From: Mucilaginibacter pedocola
GTDB lineage: Bacteria; Bacteroidota; Bacteroidia; Sphingobacteriales; Sphingobacteriaceae
Reading direction: 5' to 3'
DNA length: 64,000 nucleotides
NCBI RefSeq assembly: GCF_002013915.1
Contig: NZ_MBTF01000008.1
Span: 60,232-124,231 of the forward strand
The stretch's first letter is position 1, and each line of letters begins with the position of its first letter. Of this stretch, positions 52,417-61,700 are shown piece by piece. Made by a program: the position numbers and the translations under genes. The notes below the pieces were generated by a model. That model was not told the origin of the DNA. It saw only the letters and a list, made by a program, of their open reading frames with translations, and did no database searches.

Positions 52417-55035
52417 ATGAAACCCGTAGAAGAGTATAGTTCAGACCTAAATGCAACGGTTGCTTTCACAAAAAGTATCGGGCCGGCTGCCAGCTATTCA
52501 GCATACATAGCGCCCTACGTCCTGCCTATCGCGGCCGTTCCTCCTTATATCTTCTTTGGTGGCCGGACAGACAAAGCCGGATGGTTGATACATATTTCGG
52601 TCGTCAGGCAACAGATGGCAGCGTTGCTCGACAAGCTATTGAGATACCTGATCGCAACGAATTTGCCTGTATCGATACCCACTGACCTCGAACAGCATTC
52701 CAGGATACTTGATGGCCGGTCCGGCCTTTCCAACGTTGCGAAAGTCCTGAATATCCATATCGTGGATGAGCCTGCATTCTGCAAAATATTGGCCGATCTC
52801 GTCGAAATGGTTACTGGCTTTAAAGGCCCAGCAATTTATGACACGATCTCAACTGGTACGCAGGTCTATATCTCCTGGGGGAGATTGCCGGATGGGCACC
52901 CGGAGCCGGCGAGCTTGGATGAGCGGCCAGGACATCTACCTGAGATCCGCGGCCTGCTAAAAAAGATAAGGTCAGCGACCTGTCATATGCCAGAGTTGCG
53001 GGCAAAGTTGCGTGCCTGTCAAAAAAGGCCCCGCAGGCTTTTGGGCCTGAAGTATGTCCCGTTACAGACCTTAAAAGCCGACCCCAAAGGTGCGGTACTG
53101 AAATGCATCAGGCTTAACAGGCTGTACAATATCGATTGGTGTATCATCAAACAGGCTGAGCGATACCAAAGTTTCGATGATGCCGGAAGGGATATCCGCG
53201 ACCGTTTGACCTGGCAATACCGCTTACATCAAGAACTGGCCGGGAAGATAAACATTCCGAAAGCCTATGAATTGTTTTCTATCGGCGAACATATGGCGCT
53301 TTCCCTGCAACATATCACCGGGCAGCCGATGGCGGAGTATTTTAACGGCTTGTTGAACGGCGAGGCCTACGAGCATACAACCTTTGAAAACCGTGATAAG
53401 GTTCTGGAAGCCCTGATCAACGCTATTCGAATGATCGGTGACCTGCATCGCTATGGTTATGTTCACCGGGACATTAATCCGGAGAATTTTATGGTCACGG
53501 AGCAGCACGAAGTTTACCTCCTGGATCTCGAACTATGCTATTCATTAAAAAATGAACTCCCCGATCCCCCCTTTGCATTAGGGACAATTGGCTACATGTC
53601 ACCGCAGCGAACGGCCATCGCCTTACCGGTTATTTCAGACGATATTTACGCCATCGGGGCATGCCTGATACGTGCATTTACAGGAACGTCCCCGGTAAGG
53701 TTCAATACCAGTGAACACGGTATGCTGGCGAAGCAATTAGGTTACTTTATAGCCGACCAAAGCCTCTCTCGGCTGATCGGCGCATGCCTCCACCCCGATC
53801 CGTCATATAGGCCTCACATAACCGATATCCTCCATTTCCTGAAAGCCAAAAGATCGCTCCCGCATTTGCCGCCGGAAGTACCCGCCATGGTAGGCCGGGA
53901 TCTTTTAACAGGGGCGATCAGGGCCGGTGCCGCCACATTCCTGTCTTCCTATTTTACGGATGAGAACAAATGCTGGTATCCCAATGGCGGTGTCATCCCA
54001 AGTCCCGTGCATGTTTGCTTTCGTGTTTTGGCCAAGGCGGCCAGTCTTGATATAGAATTGCTGGGGGACCAGGAAGTGTTCGATAGCAACCTCAAGATCC
54101 TCGATGGGGCTCTACCAACCATCGAACATCAACCAAGCTTATCAGCGATGGATCAGGCCCTGGTAAATTGGATCACCTGGTTGGAACTGGAAAAAGCCGG
54201 CTTGGCCCGGATCGACCGCGCATTAACACCTAAGCCCGAAGGCACCGGGCCAGTGTCCGAAATATCGAAGTACGAAAGCGTTTCCGAGCTTTTGCGTCAT
54301 GGACAATATATCATGGGCTATCTTGATCTCGCGCCATCCGTATTTCTGGAGAACAGGCTACGGGAGGTCATTGATACTTTGATCCGATCGCAGGATGCGG
54401 GTGGGAATTGGAAAATGGCTACAGGGGATGGATCGTTACCTTTCGGCCAGTCAGATGGCATAGCAGGTATCATCACTCTACTGATAAGATATGTTACGCG
54501 CTTCGGCCATGAAAATGCCGATACCGCGATCGCTAGCGGATTAGGCTACCTGGTGCAAAACCGCATCGATGCCAATGGATATTTGACATGGCCCGTAGCT
54601 AAGGATAAAGGCCTGATCGATCCCTGGATGGGTGCAGGTTTTACCGGGATCGCCTATGTATTCATTCTTGGATATGAACGCTACGGGGCAGAAAGCTACA
54701 AGCTGGCAGCGACCGGGGCTTTGGCCCTCCATCCCGAATATATCTCGAACGGTTCCATGGGAATGCAGGACGGGCTCACGGGCCTCGCCGGAGTTTACTT
54801 TGAAGCTTCGCGGGTCTTTCAGGACGTTCAATGGGAACGAAGGGCCCATCATATCGTTCAGGTGATCCTCCATACCGGCCGTGAGATCAATGGCTACCGG
54901 TTCTGGCCGGAAGAAGATAATGTCCCGATATCTATCCGTTCGCTTACTACGCATGCGGCCATCGTGTGTTGTCTGTTGAAATGCTTATCACCGGAGAAGG
55001 TCAGCTTCCCCTTTTTATATGAGTTACATATATGA
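52417..55035 (+). CDS. Class III lanthionine synthetase-like protein (LanKC)
   Basis: The 872-aa protein has the three-part layout of class III synthetases, which dehydrate Ser/Thr and cyclise Cys onto them. N-terminal region (about 1-200): GWLIHISVVRQQMAALLDKL and FKGPAIYDTISTGTQVYISW fit the LanKC lyase-type domain. Kinase (about 220-470): Lys 245 in WCIIKQAER, HRDINPEN (350-357), DLE (370-372). Cyclase-like (about 490-872): GQSDGIAGI, DPWMGAGFTG and MQDGLTG. The three zinc ligands of class I/II cyclases are absent (Met 738, Gln 784, Asp 785), as in class III. The stop overlaps the mauE-like start (ATGA). Confidence 0.85.
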   Translation: MKPVEEYSSDLNATVAFTKSIGPAASYSAYIAPYVLPIAAVPPYIFFGGRTDKAGWLIHISVVRQQMAALLDKLLRYLIATNLPVSIPTDLEQHSRILDGRSGLSNVAKVLNIHIVDEPAFCKILADLVEMVTGFKGPAIYDTISTGTQVYISWGRLPDGHPEPASLDERPGHLPEIRGLLKKIRSATCHMPELRAKLRACQKRPRRLLGLKYVPLQTLKADPKGAVLKCIRLNRLYNIDWCIIKQAERYQSFDDAGRDIRDRLTWQYRLHQELAGKINIPKAYELFSIGEHMALSLQHITGQPMAEYFNGLLNGEAYEHTTFENRDKVLEALINAIRMIGDLHRYGYVHRDINPENFMVTEQHEVYLLDLELCYSLKNELPDPPFALGTIGYMSPQRTAIALPVISDDIYAIGACLIRAFTGTSPVRFNTSEHGMLAKQLGYFIADQSLSRLIGACLHPDPSYRPHITDILHFLKAKRSLPHLPPEVPAMVGRDLLTGAIRAGAATFLSSYFTDENKCWYPNGGVIPSPVHVCFRVLAKAASLDIELLGDQEVFDSNLKILDGALPTIEHQPSLSAMDQALVNWITWLELEKAGLARIDRALTPKPEGTGPVSEISKYESVSELLRHGQYIMGYLDLAPSVFLENRLREVIDTLIRSQDAGGNWKMATGDGSLPFGQSDGIAGIITLLIRYVTRFGHENADTAIASGLGYLVQNRIDANGYLTWPVAKDKGLIDPWMGAGFTGIAYVFILGYERYGAESYKLAATGALALHPEYISNGSMGMQDGLTGLAGVYFEASRVFQDVQWERRAHHIVQVILHTGREINGYRFWPEEDNVPISIRSLTTHAAIVCCLLKCLSPEKVSFPFLYELHI

Positions 55036-55490
55036 AAAAGACAGCTATTTACGGAACAGCTACGGCCCTGCTGATCGTCTTACTGATGTATACAGGGGTC
55101 AGCAAATTGGCCGATCTCAGCCAATTCCAAAGATCGATCCATCTGCAACACTTTCCGCTTTGGCTGGAGCAGGTATTGGTTTTTATGCTTCCGGCCTCTG
55201 AAGTGATCGTTTCCCTGATGATGGTCTTCGAACGGTCCCGCTATCTGGCCCTTTGGCTTTCCTTGCTGATGCTTTGCTTATTCACGGTCTATGTTCTGGC
55301 GGTGATGTTACATGTTTTGAGCAGAACGCCCTGCCCGTGTGGCGGCGCGATAGCCACTTTAACATGGCCGCAGCACCTCTTATTCAACTTGTTGTTCATC
55401 GGGATCAATTTAGTGGCGGTAAGTCTTTCCGGGCACACCGGCAGAGCTTCCCTTAACGGACCTGAAAATGATATTTCACGCGCGAAATAA
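55032..55490 (+). CDS. MauE/DoxX-type membrane redox protein
   Basis: The 152-aa protein has four hydrophobic helices and the motif RTPCPCGG with Cys 101 and Cys 103 in a loop. This is the CPC pattern of MauE-like proteins, which supply or remove disulfide electrons at the membrane. The ATG overlaps the synthetase stop (ATGA), so translation is coupled. The two-Cys secreted peptide gene follows 51 bases later. It may help keep or make the peptide's disulfide or thiol state, which is inference. Confidence 0.8.
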   Translation: MKKTAIYGTATALLIVLLMYTGVSKLADLSQFQRSIHLQHFPLWLEQVLVFMLPASEVIVSLMMVFERSRYLALWLSLLMLCLFTVYVLAVMLHVLSRTPCPCGGAIATLTWPQHLLFNLLFIGINLVAVSLSGHTGRASLNGPENDISRAK

Positions 55491-55541
55491 GGTGAATGCC
55501 GCTACCTGTAAACGCGGCGCAATTCAAAAAAAGTACCTTTT

Positions 55542-55838
55542 ATGAAAAAGATCAGAATGGGCCTATTGGCCCTTGCCGCTATCGCCGGAGCAGGAAGTGC
55601 ATTTGCGATCAATCATCCTAAACCACGCGTTGGCGCGTTGTACTATGCTAAATTGATCGCACCGGGACAGTCGGTTTGGACGACCACTCAGCCAGATGCG
55701 GACTGTACCCGTACCAGTGCGCTGGCCTGCACCATCACTTCGACCAGCAGTGGTGTTACTTCTTTGCCGGCCAACACGTTCCCTGCCCAGAAGACCATCG
55801 TTCATGGTAATGGCCTGGCAAGGGTAGCGAACCCTTAA
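55542..55838 (+). CDS. Small secreted Ser/Thr-rich peptide with two Cys (DUF6520-like)
   Basis: The 98-codon gene encodes a peptide with a Sec signal (MKKIRMGLLALAAIAGAGSA, cleavage near FAINH). Its body has QSVWTTTQPDADC, then TRTSALACTITSTSSGVTS. Two Cys lie 8 residues apart. The segment T-x2-S-x3-C before the second Cys is the labionin-type spacing with Thr for the first Ser. It resembles the DUF6520 family (recalled, not searched), which often sits beside MauE-like proteins. It may be the substrate of the synthetase, but a Sec signal is unusual for class III leaders. Confidence 0.6.
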   Translation: MKKIRMGLLALAAIAGAGSAFAINHPKPRVGALYYAKLIAPGQSVWTTTQPDADCTRTSALACTITSTSSGVTSLPANTFPAQKTIVHGNGLARVANP

Positions 55839-55854
55839 TTTCTATCCGCAAAAA

Positions 55855-55890
55855 AAGAACGCTGCCCGAAATGAGCAGCGTTCTTTTTAT
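55855..55890. terminator. Bidirectional terminator between the two cargo units
   Basis: AAGAACGCTGC (55855-55865) and GCAGCGTTCTT (55875-55885) form a perfect 11-base stem with a 9-base loop, with A residues on the left and T residues on the right. It serves the peptide gene and the convergent tlpA operon. Confidence 0.85.
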
Positions 55891-57338
55891 CGGGCAAGTT
55901 GTCCTTTAATGATCTCGATGATCCTCTTACCATTGTCCCGTCTTGCAGCCGCCGGTTCCGGCAGGTCGACAAATCGCCCTTGTTTGTCGAACAGGATGAT
56001 CGTAGGGGCTCCGGTGATATCGAAATATTTTGTAATAGGGTGTTCGATACCCAATCCTTCCGTATACAGATCGACCTCTCCGGCCGTCGTATAAGCACCA
56101 GACCTCGCATTCTTCAACCAGATGGCCTTGGAACGATCAATGCTGATACTTAAATAGACGACCGGTTCACCTGCTAGCTTGGCCATTACATTTTTGATGA
56201 CCGGCGGCATGTGGAGGCAGGACCCGCAGCCCGTGAACCAAAAGTCCAGGAACAATATCTTGCCTTTGTAGGCTGACAGGGGGATCTTATTGCCTTTTTT
56301 GTCGGTGAGGCTGAATTGATAGATAACATCGCGGTCCTTCCTTACTTTCAGTAGTGCTTCGAGGCCATCCCTGAAATCACGGTTCTCAAAATAGGTCAGC
56401 GCGTCCTTACATAGTCCTGCGATATCTGTTTCCTGCCGCTTGTTATTATAGATCAGCTCCATAATGACCCTTTCCCTAAGGTAGCCGTCATAATTCGATT
56501 TGAAGTAATGATAACATTTGGCAAGATCGAAGGCCTTGTTCGCAAGGACGACAGAGTCCAGCTGGTATTCCGCGAGAAGCCCGAAGGGATAGCTTGCAGA
56601 ATAACCCATCACAGGTTCGTCATTAAGCCGGGCCGTATCCAATGATACCCTATTTTGTTGCCGGTAAGTGCTGATACTATCCTTCATCCATTCGCTCCTT
56701 TTCAGCGCGTTGAACAAAATATTGAACCTGCTTAGGTAGTTCCCGGTAACTTCCGCTTGCAATAGGGACCTCATTTCCGGGCTGATCAGGTCCCGGCTCT
56801 TTTTGACGAGGGCGACCTGCTCGAGAAATAAGGTGTCCCTGCTATCGAGATAAGCTTTGATCTTGCCATGATCGTTATAGGAACCGGGAGATCCGTAACG
56901 GGATGCGAGCTTGTTCAGTTCATCGATCAGTTGGATCTTTTCATACCCATGCCCGGAGCATTCGATGTGCCCGTTCGTTTCCCGGATCAGGATATCGTCG
57001 CCATTCTCCAAAAAATAAAAACTGGTCTGCAGGTTAAATAAACCCGGGCCATATTTGACCGCAGCGGGCTCTTTGCTGTCCAGCCGTATCTGGAATCTCA
57101 TCGGATGATCGAATACAGGGATCTTGAATTGCGCGCTCTTCCCTTTCAGCGCCGCGGTATAAACCGCCTCTGTTCTGTCAGAGCGGGTGCTGAGCTGTCC
57201 ATATCTTTCAGCGACGATAGAGATACTGTCACTGTTCGTTAAACTGGATAACTGCAATACGACCTTGGCTGATCGTTCCTGGGCCATTGTCAATGAGTTT
57301 ATCATCAATAGGATAGCCATTAATATATTTGTTTTCAT
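55887..57338 (-). CDS. TlpA-type exported thioredoxin-like protein
   Basis: The 483-aa protein has a signal peptide (MKTNILMAILLMINSLTMAQ), a long N-terminal part (about 20-330, beta-rich start then helices, unknown), and a C-terminal thioredoxin fold (about 345-483). The active site CGSC lies at 371-374 in FWFTGCGSCLHMPP, with the cis-Pro region ITGAPTIILFD. It probably reduces or shuffles disulfides in the periplasm. It is the last gene of the fecR-susC-susD-tlpA operon, 9 bases after susD. Confidence 0.85.
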   Translation of the reverse strand: MKTNILMAILLMINSLTMAQERSAKVVLQLSSLTNSDSISIVAERYGQLSTRSDRTEAVYTAALKGKSAQFKIPVFDHPMRFQIRLDSKEPAAVKYGPGLFNLQTSFYFLENGDDILIRETNGHIECSGHGYEKIQLIDELNKLASRYGSPGSYNDHGKIKAYLDSRDTLFLEQVALVKKSRDLISPEMRSLLQAEVTGNYLSRFNILFNALKRSEWMKDSISTYRQQNRVSLDTARLNDEPVMGYSASYPFGLLAEYQLDSVVLANKAFDLAKCYHYFKSNYDGYLRERVIMELIYNNKRQETDIAGLCKDALTYFENRDFRDGLEALLKVRKDRDVIYQFSLTDKKGNKIPLSAYKGKILFLDFWFTGCGSCLHMPPVIKNVMAKLAGEPVVYLSISIDRSKAIWLKNARSGAYTTAGEVDLYTEGLGIEHPITKYFDITGAPTIILFDKQGRFVDLPEPAAARRDNGKRIIEIIKGQLAR

Positions 57339-57347
57339 TGCTGTGGC

Positions 57348-58721
57348 CTATCTGGGGTTTTGAGGTATACCGCTATATGTGATCTCTATGTCGGGTATCG
57401 GCCAGGCGTAGCGCAGGTCTCCCGGCATCAGTTCGAACCGGGTACCGTTCAGCACGCGCGCCGGCGTAACGGCCGTACGGGCATCCTGGTTCAACCTGCG
57501 GAGGTCGGCCCATCGGAGGCCACGGAAGAGGAGTTCTTTCCTGCGCTCCTTTAAGACCTGCATCAATGCGTCCTCCGGCGAACTTGCGGAAAAATCAACG
57601 AACGTACCGGGTTTCCATCTCGTGGCCAGCAGGGTGTTAAGGTCTTTCATAGCCGCGGCCGTATTGCCAAGCCTCGCGCTGCATTCTGCCCTGGTCAGCA
57701 GTAATTCATCGGTGGCAAGGCCTGTGTACGGCTGGCGCTTGGGGTCATAGGTCCCGCGAAAATAGGGGCTGTTATTGCGGATCACAAAGAAGGCCGTTTT
57801 TCGCAGGTCATTGTCTGCGTAGGAACGATACAATAGGGTATCGGCGATGGCGACCGAGTTGATGGACGTGAGCGAGGTCACCGCGATAACGGAATGAAAG
57901 ATATCCTCATTGAGATAGGCCGTGCTGATCGCACGTGTGCCCGGCCGCAGGGTGCTGTAATCCGTAAGGGTAGAATAAAGGGACAGCGCCTTATCGGCAG
58001 CTTCATAGGCCTTTTGATGTTCACCCATCGTAAGATAGATCCTGGCGAGCATTCCGTACGCTGCCGGTTGCGATGGTTGCGTTTTGTATGCGCTCGATAC
58101 CGGTAATAACCCGGCCGCCTCCACCAGGTCGGTTATCGCCTGCGCATAACCATCCTTGACCGAAGAGCGGACGGACCTGATATTGATATCAGCATTGAGC
58201 CGTATCGGTATCCCGGGGGTACTTGCCGCCGTTACCGGGGCGTAAGGCAATGAAAAGATATTAAGCAGGTCGTAGAACGCCTTTCCCCGGAAGAACAAGG
58301 CATCGCCTTTGATCTCGCGAGCCTGGGCTGCCTGGGCATCCTGAACGGTCATTTTCGCCAAAAACTCCAGTACTGTATTGCAATAATAGACTTGGGTATA
58401 TTTCAGTGACCAGTCAGGAACGTCCTGTCCGGGGTCGTAGACCATTTTTGCCCAGGTGTAGGCATTCCTGTCTATATTCGATGACAGGCCGTCGAGTACC
58501 GTTTTGGTGGTATATTGATCGTCACAACCGACCTGGCCGAGCGCGGGGTCCGCCATATTGAAAGCGCGCTCATCATGCATCATATTCGCGAGATCAGCCA
58601 GTGAGGATGGGACGAACAACTGCTGATCGGTCTTCGCGTCTAGAAATGCCTTTTCTTTCCGGCAACCGGTCATCAGCCACAACAGGAGTACCGCGAGGGT
58701 CAAGTATTTGATCGTTTTCAT
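57348..58721 (-). CDS. SusD/RagB-type outer-membrane lipoprotein
   Basis: The 457-aa product has a lipobox (LLWLMTGCRKE), so it is anchored by a lipid at Cys 20. The TPR-like helical body has GDALFFRGKAFYDLLNIFSLPYA, PVTAASTPGIPIRLNADINI, AYGMLARIYLTMGEHQKAYEAAD and the late RWADLRRLNQD, all typical of SusD. It caps the SusC pore and binds ligand. The start follows the susC stop by one base. No sugar-specific residues can be named, and peptide ligands are possible. Confidence 0.95.
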   Translation of the reverse strand: MKTIKYLTLAVLLLWLMTGCRKEKAFLDAKTDQQLFVPSSLADLANMMHDERAFNMADPALGQVGCDDQYTTKTVLDGLSSNIDRNAYTWAKMVYDPGQDVPDWSLKYTQVYYCNTVLEFLAKMTVQDAQAAQAREIKGDALFFRGKAFYDLLNIFSLPYAPVTAASTPGIPIRLNADINIRSVRSSVKDGYAQAITDLVEAAGLLPVSSAYKTQPSQPAAYGMLARIYLTMGEHQKAYEAADKALSLYSTLTDYSTLRPGTRAISTAYLNEDIFHSVIAVTSLTSINSVAIADTLLYRSYADNDLRKTAFFVIRNNSPYFRGTYDPKRQPYTGLATDELLLTRAECSARLGNTAAAMKDLNTLLATRWKPGTFVDFSASSPEDALMQVLKERRKELLFRGLRWADLRRLNQDARTAVTPARVLNGTRFELMPGDLRYAWPIPDIEITYSGIPQNPR

Positions 58722-58722
58722 A

Positions 58723-61700
58723 TTAGGGTGTTATTTTTAATCCAAGTGAAAGTGTTTTGGGAGCGGGAAAAGCCGTCAAGGCGGAACCGACCAGCAGGTC
58801 CGGGTCGAGGCCGTGGTGGTTGGCACGCCAAAGTATCCCGATATTGTTCGCATAAGCATACAGCTGCAAATGGCGGAATGGCAACTTATTGAACACCGCC
58901 TTATCCCAGTCATAGCTGAATGTGATGTCCTGAAGCCTGATATGGTCCCCTTTTTCGATGAGCGCCGAGGAAAGCGCATAAAAAGCATCCCGGTTATTAT
59001 CGTATGGCGGCAATTGCAGGGAAGGGATGTCGGTGTGGGCCTCATCGCCCGGTTTTTGCCACCTGTTCAGGTAGTCTTTGTGCCCGGTCCAGGGCAGGCT
59101 GCTGGACGAGTAGGAACTACGCCTGAAATAATAATCGAATTTATAGACGATGTTCGCTGAGAGGGAGAAGCCTTTGTAATAGAAGGAGTTCCGAAGGCTC
59201 CCGAAATAACGGGGCCTGGAGGACCCCTTATTGTCCATTTGTTCGATCCCGGTCTCTGCCATGAGCTTGGCCAGGTCGCCGCTGACCGTTCCGTCCGCTA
59301 AATATCCCCTCGGGTTGCCGTTCTGCGGATCCAGCCCGGCCCATTTGTAACTATACAAGGCATACAGGTCCTTACCTTCCAGCGGGTAGATACTGCTGGC
59401 ATTACTCAATCCGATATAACTGGCGCTTGTCATTGTCGCGTGGTAACGGGTTACGATATCCGAAGCGTGGCTCAGTAACAGGTTGGTGGTCCAGTTGAAT
59501 TTGACGCCTTTGATATTATAGCTATTGATGACCAGGTCGAACCCTTTACCCTTGATATCTGCGGTATTGCCGAAAAAGGTCCCGATGCCTGTGGACGGTG
59601 CCAGCGGTGAGTATCCGAAGAGATCGCTTCCCTTCTTAAAGTAGTATTCGAAGCTTCCGGTGAGCAGGTTGTCGAACAGGCCAAAGTCCGCCCCAAGATT
59701 GATCATCCGGACCCTTTCCCAGCGCAGTTCAGGGTTGCCGGGATTGATGATCCTCGAGTATGGGATCGCGGAGAACCCGTTCAGTATCGGGTCGAACTGC
59801 CGGATCGTGGTAACGGCAGTAGCTCCCGTATTGATGTTGCCATTGTAACCGAACGTTGCCCTTAACTTAAGGTAGGGCAACCAGCCCGCTTTATAGAATG
59901 GTTCACGGCCCACGTTCCACGACAGGCCACCGGAATACAATGGGACCGCTTTTTGATTGGTATTGACACCAAAAAGGTTCGATTTATCGATCCTTGCGCT
60001 GGCCGAGGCCGTGTACCTGTTCCTGAAGGTATAGGCAGCGTTCGAATAATACGAAATGAATCGGTTGGTCAGTTTTCCGAAACCAAGCGTGGTCGGTATC
60101 CTGTCCGCGTTCCCGTTCAATAGGTTAAAATAGGTCGTATAGTCGACATTTCCATTACTGCTGACATTGTTCCGGTCGTAACCATAAACGGTATTCGTGC
60201 TGTTCCCGGTCACCGTACTGCTGACCTCGGCACCGGCTATGGCCGTCAATTCATGGATGTCGCCGAATTTGCCGCTGTAGTCGAGCTGCGCCCTTACCCT
60301 GTTCGAGGTCAGGGTCGAGTTCGACATTTGCAGTATCCCACCCATCGGTATCGGGTAGGCCGGTTGGGCACCTGGGATGAGCTGTGTATAGGCATTAATG
60401 AGGTTCCTGGCAAAGTAGCTGTCAGAATTGTGGTACTGGCTGTTGGCGATCGTTGAACCCTGGTATTGATAATTCACCTGCGCGCTGATGGCCAGCGGAA
60501 AAGTATATTTAAGGCCGAGGTTGATCCGGTCATCGGTCTGCTTGCCGGTGTTGTCATTGTTATGCAGTTCATTTAAGGGCCGGTAGGCCCAGTCCAGTAA
60601 TTTGCCGTTCCCGACGGTATCGGTAAAGGAGGCCGCATAGTTCTTAACCACCGGCAGGGCATTACCGTTCGCGTCCGCCAAACGGGCATACGGGTAGGTC
60701 TTGATATTTCCGCCTGTGCGGATATCCTCGACCGGGCTGTTCGCCGCTGAATTCGACTGCGTATAGTTCAAGCCTGCCGAGATCTGAAGCGCCGGAATGG
60801 GGTAAAGCTCATATTTAGCGTTCACGGTTGCCCGTTGGTTCTTATTCCCGGTACGGTGAGCCAGGAAATTATCGTAGCCGAGCCCTAAAAAGAGTGTGCT
60901 TTTGTCGCCTCCGCCCCTGATATTCAGCGCATATTGCTGGGCCACCGACCTCCGGTAGAAATATCGTGCAAGGTCCTTGCGGACATCATTACCGCGAAGT
61001 CCGTTCAATTCTTCATCGAGCATCGACGCGGATATTTTGCCGGAACGCTGATCCGCCAGTAGCTGGACCACCGGGGATACTGCCGGATGCGACGGGCTAT
61101 TGAGGCTGGCATCGTAATACCCAAGGCCGAACAATTGTTTTTCAAGCGCGATGAATTCCTCCGATGGCAGGAAACCCGGATTATAACCCAGGTCCGGTTT
61201 CGTACTTACCGTGATATTGGAATTGAGGTCGATGTTCAGCGATTGGTTACGTTTCCCTTTCTTGGTCGTGATGACGATCACCCCATTCCCGGAACGTACG
61301 CCCCATATCGACGCGGCAGCGGCATCTTTAAGAACGGTCACGTTCTCGACGATATTCGGATTGATGTTATTAAGGTCTCCGTCGTATGGGAATCCGTCGA
61401 TGACGATCAGTGGCTGGTTGCCCGCAAACAAGGTGCTGGTGCCGCGGATGCTAATGTCAGCGGACCCGCTCGCAGCATTCACGGTGTTCTTGTTGAAGGC
61501 CAGGCCGGGTACGACACCCTCCAACCTCCCGAGCAGGTCCGCGCCTGTCCTTCGGTTGTACAATTGATCGTCTACCTGGGCAAATGAACCGGTCGCCCTT
61601 TCTTTGGGTAAGGTCTGGTACCCCGTCGAAACGATATTCACCTCATTCATCTGTGAGCGGGCAATATGCAGTACATAGTTCCTGGCCCGGGTTCCATCTG

